A stretch of DNA of 64,000 nucleotides from Mimachlamys varia (taxonomy: Eukaryota > Mollusca > Bivalvia > Pectinida > Pectinidae): the NCBI GenBank assembly GCA_947623455.1, contig OX392534.1, forward strand, positions 14,208,001 to 14,272,000, given 5' to 3'. A program made the translations under genes and the position numbers. Under the pieces are notes generated by a model. The model did no database searches. It saw only the letters and a program-made list of their open reading frames with translations, and was not told the DNA's origin. Below are positions 57,830 through 64,000 of the stretch, piece after piece; position 1 is the first letter of the stretch, and the number at the start of each line of letters is the position of its first letter.

Positions 57830-58895
57830 TAATATATTTGGATTGTTTATACAGTAGTGGTTTTGATAAATTGCTGCCTTGGGAGTTAGTTTTCACTAAC
57901 ATATTGTGGTAGAAAACACATTCCGCTGTGCGTATCATAAAATTGAAGAATTCCCTATCTAGAAAACCTGACGAATGCCTATCTTTAATTTCTGAATCAT
58001 TACTTTGATACGAAAAGTAGAAGTTTACGTCGAACGGGTAAGTCAATATATCTTCTTCGCTGTAATAACCCATTACTAGTATTGAAGAGCAACGAGATAT
58101 TTACAACATACACATGTCTAACATCGCGTTATGCTACACGGTTTGATTAAAATCTACAATTTATGACAAAAAACACAAACAAAAAATAAAAACAAAACAA
58201 AAACTATGTCATTCAATTTTTAAATACAAATGTTGTTCTTATGACTTGTATGCACCACACGTGTTCCTTTCACAAGACGAAACGATCGATAGACACACAG
58301 TGCTCAAATTTTGAAGAAGCTGCACATAATGGTGTAGCGTCTGGCATTTTACATTTCTGAATGAACATTCAATGTACATTTACTTTCTTATTTTTTCTTC
58401 CAGTATGTGTTTATCCGTTTATTCTCTTTTCGGCCTCTTTTTTTTCTTTTTGAGTTACGATATACTGTATGTTCAAGACGAAAATGGGGTATTTGAGACG
58501 GCTTTTTCCATTATGCGGTCACTACATGGATTTTAGGAAGGAGGAATGAAAATGTCTCATGAGTTAGAACTCGCCAACATGCTTATGTTCGTTAAAAACA
58601 TTACATAATTATAAGCAAAGTAAAGTTGAACAAGTTGAAATGGGAACTCACCTCGGGCCAGGGCCAGAAATATAGAAATCTCAATTTTATCGAGTAAAGG
58701 GTCTAGAAATTGCGCCAGTGGCAAACTTTTGAAAGGTCCTTACTTGTATGTGCTACAAATGATATCTCTCCTGACCGAACCTGTTTGAATTTTCCATTCT
58801 TACCCATGCCAAAAAATTGAAGTGTTTTTCTTAAATCAAAACTAAGCGAATAATGCTCTGTCGGAGACACCTGCAATGTTAATCTAAGACACATG
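57830..58895. other. Spacer
   Basis: No gene or defined element was recognised. Confidence 0.3.
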
Positions 58896-58899
58896 AAGT

Positions 58900-59045
58900 A
58901 AATGTCACGTGCTCAAAGTGACATCAGAGGCATTACTCTAAATCACAATGTGTAGCATACTAATGAGCATATCAAAAACATCAATCTTCATATTAGACAA
59001 GGATACGGAACATTTGTCAAAGAGACCAGAATACGTGACCAAACC
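58900..59045 (-). mobile_element. Fragment of the probable Penelope-like RT family (copy J)
   Basis: 'ggcattactctaaatcacaatg', 'actaatgagcatatcaaaaacatc' and CTTCATATTAGACAAGGATAC match the 3' UTR and RT end of the family in complement, strongly decayed. Confidence 0.55.
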
Positions 59046-59394
59046 CCACCCAACCATAGTTTTAAGGGCCATGCCACCCGATCAAAGATGTAAAATTGTG
59101 AGTTAAAAAAGACATTATACATGTAAATGCGTGTTCTTATCTAAATCAATTTTGTGTTCGGTAAAACAGGCCACATGATCATGAAATAATCTTAAGTTCA
59201 AAATTGTCAAAAACATTTTCACTTAGCCAATCACATTTGACGTCTTAAAAAGAAACGCCGTATATGATTGGCTGAGCAAAACATTCAGTCTTAGATTGTT
59301 TCATAATCCCGATGATGGTATTTCTGAATGAAACCAAGATGGCAGTCATACCATTATATAGTCTTCAGATTAATAGACTCTTCATTTGCAATGC

Positions 59395-59460
59395 AAAGAG
59401 ATGACGTATCACACATATATGCTGCACCTTTTAAATGCATTTTTTCGTCATAGATTTTGT
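59395..59460. repeat. Terminal fragment of the palindromic MITE
   Basis: AGAGATGACGTATCACACAT followed by ATGCTGCACCTTTTAAAT matches the terminal segment of the 40-kb element. Confidence 0.65.
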
Positions 59461-59837
59461 GCACAAAACTACGAAAGTCTGAAACATGATTTTTTTCAGA
59501 AAGCTTAATTATACTTAACCAAAAGAGGAATTTATTTTTTTTTACTTTCTTTTCTATTAATAAATACAACTTTCGTTATAAAAAGATGGTGTCATCCTAA
59601 TAATGTAAGGATAAGACGTCCATAAAATGGAATATTCGCATTGTTTACTAAATGAGAAAACAGGTACCGTCTGTGTACGTGGCGTTATTGTTTCAGTGAT
59701 TCACTGGTGCGTATCGATACACGTGTCATTTACACGAGCAACTCATCAGTGTAAACCTAGTAAGAAATTGAAAAAAAAAACCCAGTTCAATGGATAGATG
59801 AAAAAGATCGACGATTGACCAACGTCAACGTGCCTTT

Positions 59838-60560
59838 TGAATGATTGACGACGGGATGGCGGCAACACAGCTGCAGGTCGCACGACGTCTTGGGGTCAAT
59901 GCGTCCCCAATAATATGCTGGTCAAGGGTTCGATTCCAATCGACACGCAATTTGTCAGACCGTCGGAGAAAAACGATCGACGGCAATATCGTTATAATGT
60001 ACATGTAATGAAGTCGCCACGTCATCGTCTCATGCTTGTGCTCAAATTTGCGAGTAAGTTAAGACGAACAACTGTAATGAGAATTAGTGGCCAAACAGTC
60101 AAAAATGATTGCCTTCGGTAGTCAGGACTTCGAGGAAGACGACCCATCATTAACGTTCCATTAATCCAACGTCATTGACGGTTACGACTGACACGGACAA
60201 ATGCCCACCAAAGATGGATACAAACACAATGGAATGAAGTGGTCATCACCTACATTTGCCAGCCACTAAATTGGCCTGCCAGGATTTCATCTTTTGAAGC
60301 ATGTTTGAGATTTTTAAGTCGCCATTTTCGGGAGCGCCATACCGTCGATGAACTGACACGCCTTACATAAGAAGAGGCAATGGGTAACACTGCGTGACAT
60401 TAGGAATTTCATCAGATGTACAGTTGTGATTACGGCTAATGGCAGCCATGCAAAGCACTGACATGTATGTGTATACCAGGATGTTACCCCTGGGGTTTTC
60501 CGACGTCGTTTGTGACGGCAGTGTAAACAGTGCTTATTGGCCTGCCTGTTGACGATATTT
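59838..60560 (+). pseudogene. Tc1-like transposase remnant with deleted catalytic centre
   Basis: The plus strand first encodes the helix-turn-helix start (LQVARRLGVNA at about 59866, with the GRPR-like part degraded). Next, after frameshifts, comes the second DNA-binding half (ISGQTVKNDCLR, about 60083-60118, and LRGRRPIINVPL). TNAHQRWIQTQWNEV follows (about 60200-60240), where the FSDESRF catalytic segment should come next. Instead the frame goes within a few codons to NWPARISS and SRHFRERHTVDELTRLT (about 60270-60368), the region around the third catalytic acid, and on to the degraded C-terminus (about 60520). The middle of the DDE domain is therefore missing, and stops are frequent. Terminal inverted repeats were not found. 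Confidence 0.8.
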
Positions 60561-60569
60561 GATGCATAA

Positions 60570-61420
60570 TATATGTTTGTTTTTGTGGTGTTTATCATTA
60601 TATTTTTAATCAATGGCTTTTTCATATATGAAATAAAGTTAAGAATAGCTAAACTTGTTTTGTTCATTATATATGTAGAGCAGAGCAGCCATATTTCGTT
60701 TGTTTTTTTTTGTTCGAACGATGAAGTACGTCACGTTATATATATTGTATTTAGTACGAATCTTTCTTCCACAGATGTACTTCCTACCTACAGTCTTGCT
60801 CGTTTGACTTGAATGAAGCATTTCTGTTTACGTAGTAATTGTGGAACCTGTCTGGTTGTCCATCACAACGATAGCTTTAGAATGTGTTTTCTTCTCTCGG
60901 TCTATCAGTGCCATTTGGTTCGATATCAGACTCAATCTAAGCTAAAATTGGAAAAACCCGACTTGTACCACCATATAAATTGATAGGAGGCACTTTTCCT
61001 CAGCAACAACTACTATCAGTGTTAGCACACACATTGGAAAACGGAACAACTCTATACTGGTAAGATAAGGGCCGTTCGGATTGACCATTTTTGTGCTCTA
61101 AGTCCGCTATAAGACAGAGCACAGGCTGTGATGGCGTGCAATACGAGCATCGTAACTTAGCTGATGGCGTTATCATGTTCTCATGTCTCCGAGTTCCTAT
61201 AAGCACAATCATACTTACTAATATGTTTTTAAACCCTAAATATTTAAATTTTGCCCTCGAAAATAGCCCCAGACTAAATGTCTTGTTGTAGTCAATACTC
61301 CTAGTGAAACCATTGAAAAATGCAAAGCATTATTATTACTATATATTTAAATTTGATATTTCCTATTATAATGCAATGTGAATGCAAATGCTGTTACAGG
61401 AAAACAAAACAATGACAGCA
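60570..61420. other. Spacer
   Basis: No gene or defined element was recognised. Confidence 0.3.
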
Positions 61421-61424
61421 CAAA

Positions 61425-62127
61425 AGCGTCAACAAAACCATAATCCGAACTCAAAATCGATTCAACTAGAGGCAAAATATAACAAGGAAAGTACAAGATA
61501 ATAGGACCAGGTGTTCCAGAAGAATAAGCGTATTCTGCTTCATCGACGACACCCGCCATGAAAATCTTGGTCACATTCAAGTAAACATCAATCCTCAAAA
61601 TGAGAACCGAGTCATCATTGTCAATCACAACAACTAAGCACACTAATAAACAAAGTCATAAACGTCCTTCTTCATATCATACAAAGATACAGAATAGTTT
61701 TAGATGAGATCACGATGGCGACCATAAAACTTACCCATAGTCTTCATCAACCTGCATCTCTCGAATCACTGTGCCGTAAGTTAGTTCGTCAGAAGCTCAC
61801 ATCTATCACGAAAATCTCGATATTCAGAGCAAGTCCTAGAATAACGAATCAACTGCGACATGAAAACACCATAGGGTGGAGAAGAGTAAGGATGTTACTA
61901 TCAGGAAATGGAAAGTTCAGGATTGGAAAATTGAAATCGTTACGTTTATTGTATACCTTAGTAGTAACCACCCATGTTGGTCATACGTTAAGTAAATATC
62001 AATGTAATCAGTTGACTTAAAAGAGCATGTTGTGCCCTTATTAAAAGTTCAGAAGGGTATACACGATCGACGTGGTCAGCAAACTTCTTGTTGTTTATGA
62101 ACAACACAATCCTAACTATCGATATAC
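61425..62127 (-). mobile_element. Longest 3' fragment of the probable Penelope-like RT family (copy K)
   Basis: On the minus strand it starts in the RT domain (complement of 'gatcgacgtggtcagcaaacttcttgttg', encoding the NNKKFADHVDR-type segment after YIDD). It continues through the FPI-NF, RYSRAC, QLLT-KL and KFYGRHLG-type boxes (about 61990-61710), and ends with the whole shared 3' UTR to about 61425. Frameshifts break the reading frame. It is nearly collinear with copy F, which helps define the family's 3' half. Confidence 0.75.
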
Positions 62128-62350
62128 CGTTAAACCTCGCTTAAAGACCATCTTCTCAGAATTAAGACCACCTCGCTATTAAGACAACTTCATTTCAGTC
62201 CCGAAAAAAATCTTCTATATATCTTAAGATATATCTTGTATTTTAAGCTTCACTATTACGACCACCTCACTATTAAGACCAGTTTTGAAAAGTCCCAAAT
62301 ACTGCTATGGAACTAAGTTTCACCTCACTACTCGGACCACCGACTAAACA
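62128..62350. mobile_element. Fragment of a pogo/Tigger-like MITE
   Basis: It begins TA then CCGTTAAACCTCGCTTAAAG and contains three further 'acctc-ctattaagacc' repeats, in the style of pogo-family ends. A matching right end was not found. It abuts the truncated 5' edge of copy K. Confidence 0.4.
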
Positions 62351-62631
62351 CAAAGTCACCTGGTGCGTATTCCACTGTGTACACCTGTCAGATCAGTAAG
62401 CTGTATATTTGGGATACATTAGCTAATCAGTTACAATTACTGTGTGTTTAATATTTAAAAGCATATATATATACTCGTAAGTTAATGGACCATGAAAACA
62501 AATTGGAATTCGCTGAACATATTCAAATGGTCAATATCCGAAAATACAGGGGCCAAATTAAAGGGCCGTTATACACACTAATATTTTCCCCGAAGTAGTG
62601 ATTAAAAGGCTCGTACATTCGGACCCCGTAC

Positions 62632-63446
62632 AATTGTCTATATAGATACCCCTTGAATACATTTCTCCTTGCTTCAGTGTCACATGAATGTATATATAGA
62701 TATCCCTTAATTGCATTTCTCCTTATCACATGGATGTTTATATAGATATCCCAAAATTGCATTTCTCCTTATCACATGGATGTCTATATAGATATCCCTT
62801 AATTACATTTCTCCTTATCACATGAATGTATATATAGATATCCCTTAATTACATTTCTCCTTATTACTTGAATGTCTATATAGATGTCCCTTAATTACAT
62901 TTCTCCTCATCACTCTTTTGTCTATATAGATATCCCTTAATTACATTTCTCCTTATCACTTAATTGTCTATATAGATATCCCTTAATTACATTTTTCCTT
63001 ATCACTTAATTGTCTATATAGATGTCCCTTAATTACATTTCTCCTCATCACTCTTTTGTCTATATAGATGTCCCTTAATTATATTTCTCCTTATCACATA
63101 ATTGTCTATATAGATATCCCTTAATTACAATTATCCTTATCACATAATTGTCTATATAGATATCCCTTAATTACATTTCTCCTTATCACATAATTGTCTA
63201 TATAGATATCCCTTAATTACAATTCTCCTTATCACATAATTGTCTATATAGATATCCCTTAATTACATTTCTCCTCGTCACTCTTTTGTCTATATAGATA
63301 TCCCTTAATTACATTTCTCCTTATCACTTAATTGTCTATATAGATATCCCTTAATTACAATTCTCCTTATCACACGACTCTCCATACAGATACCCGTTAA
63401 CTGCATTTCTCCTTGCTTCGGTATCATACGATTGTTTATATAGATA
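62632..63446. repeat. 46-bp satellite, about 17 copies
   Basis: The unit is TGTCTATATAGATATCCCTT, then 'aattacatttctccttatca', then 'cataat'. Variant units with CTCATCACTCTTTTGTC and with GATGTCCC recur in sets, which suggests duplication of blocks of several units. The first units (62640-62780) and the last (63370-63446) are more diverged, as expected at array edges. Confidence 0.92.
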
Positions 63447-63449
63447 TGT

Positions 63450-64000
63450 GATCTAGGTTGGTCTCGGTGAGTTACGGTGGGTCGCGGTTGTTCCCTGTTG
63501 GTTTTGCTGACAACCGAGAACCACTTAATGACCTCAATGATCAAATAGTTCTAAGACCCGTGTGTGGCTCAATATGTGAATAGAATGTCCTTAGGTAACC
63601 CACATCTTGCTATGAATTATAGATACCTTCACTTCTCCTGCTACCTTGTAGATTCAATCTTAATCGTAATAATGTAGGTGCCACACTCCATAATGTATAT
63701 ATGGTTATAGCTCCTCATATATTTGACCGATTTTATTTTTAATTTAGTGGAAGTAAGCCAAGCCTATAATTTGACAATTCATGCGTTTTAGATATATTTA
63801 CTATTCCAACAAAACCGCTGATTTGGCAGAGTTTAGAAACTGTCCGATTTTGTTAGAATTGGTACAACTATAGGAGTATTATAGGATAGCAACATCAATT
63901 AATTGTTTTTGTTACCCCGAGAATAATGGTGGTATCTGATAAAAAATTAGATATTGACTGAACTTGGCATATAGGGGTATTAGGAGATGTCAAAATGACT
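63450..64000. other. Right-hand flank, nothing recognised
   Basis: No gene or repeat shared with the rest of the window. Confidence 0.3.

Noticed and set aside
57363..58073. Minus-strand ORFs of 70 to 93 codons
   Set aside because: Part lies inside the TAGCG-ended MITE, and none has a motif or splice context.

Overview
The window is animal nuclear DNA, AT-rich and mostly non-coding. Genes have introns with GT/AG borders. Retroelements, tRNA-derived SINEs, palindromic MITEs and satellites fill most of the rest. The mix of element types, together with an animal GRDP-family gene and an astakine/prokineticin-like cytokine exon, points to a lophotrochozoan, most likely a marine bivalve. The species is not resolved, and this assignment is inference from the sequence.

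Two protein-coding genes can be supported. (1) A plus-strand gene of the glycine-rich-domain-containing-protein (GRDP, DUF1399) family has coding exons at 6388-7856, 8171-8324, 15443-15566 and 47133-47503. The splice phases agree at every junction (2/1, 0/0, 1/2) and give 705 codons. Its introns are 314 bp, 7.1 kb and 31.6 kb, so about 39 kb of the window is intron, mostly packed with repeats. (2) On the minus strand, an exon at 48463-48137 encodes 108 residues ending in a stop. It carries a ten-cysteine astakine/prokineticin (colipase-fold) domain. It has no ATG of its own, and a six-codon start exon at 50021-50004 is a phase-compatible but weak candidate. The two genes converge, with their stops about 630 bp apart.

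Mobile elements by region: a 5'-truncated jockey/CR1-type LINE reverse transcriptase runs off the left edge (1-739, minus). A 0.9-kb inverted-repeat element lies at 1368-2286. An 18-bp minisatellite that is open in all forward frames lies at 4930-5560. Intron 2 holds a pogo-like MITE and a 56-bp array. Intron 3 holds a composite of nested hairpins (15921-16906), a triple-hairpin element (19481-19834), a decayed L1/Tx1-like LINE with poly(A) tail (24092-25888), a 60-bp array split by a MITE (31070-32250), a CR1-like LINE 3' end (32545-32885), a 150-160 bp satellite (34240-36150), three tRNA-derived SINEs wholly inside it, a fully palindromic MITE (40061-40505) and a tail-to-tail pair of probable Penelope-like reverse-transcriptase elements (41420-42590). 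Right of the genes are a decayed DDE-like transposase (51905-53478), further SINEs, a Tc1-like transposase with its catalytic centre deleted (59838-60560) and a 46-bp satellite (62632-63446).

The probable Penelope-like family is the thread running through the window. At least ten 3' fragments share one RT C-terminus and one conserved 3' UTR. I saw no CRISPR array, rRNA gene or intact tRNA gene.
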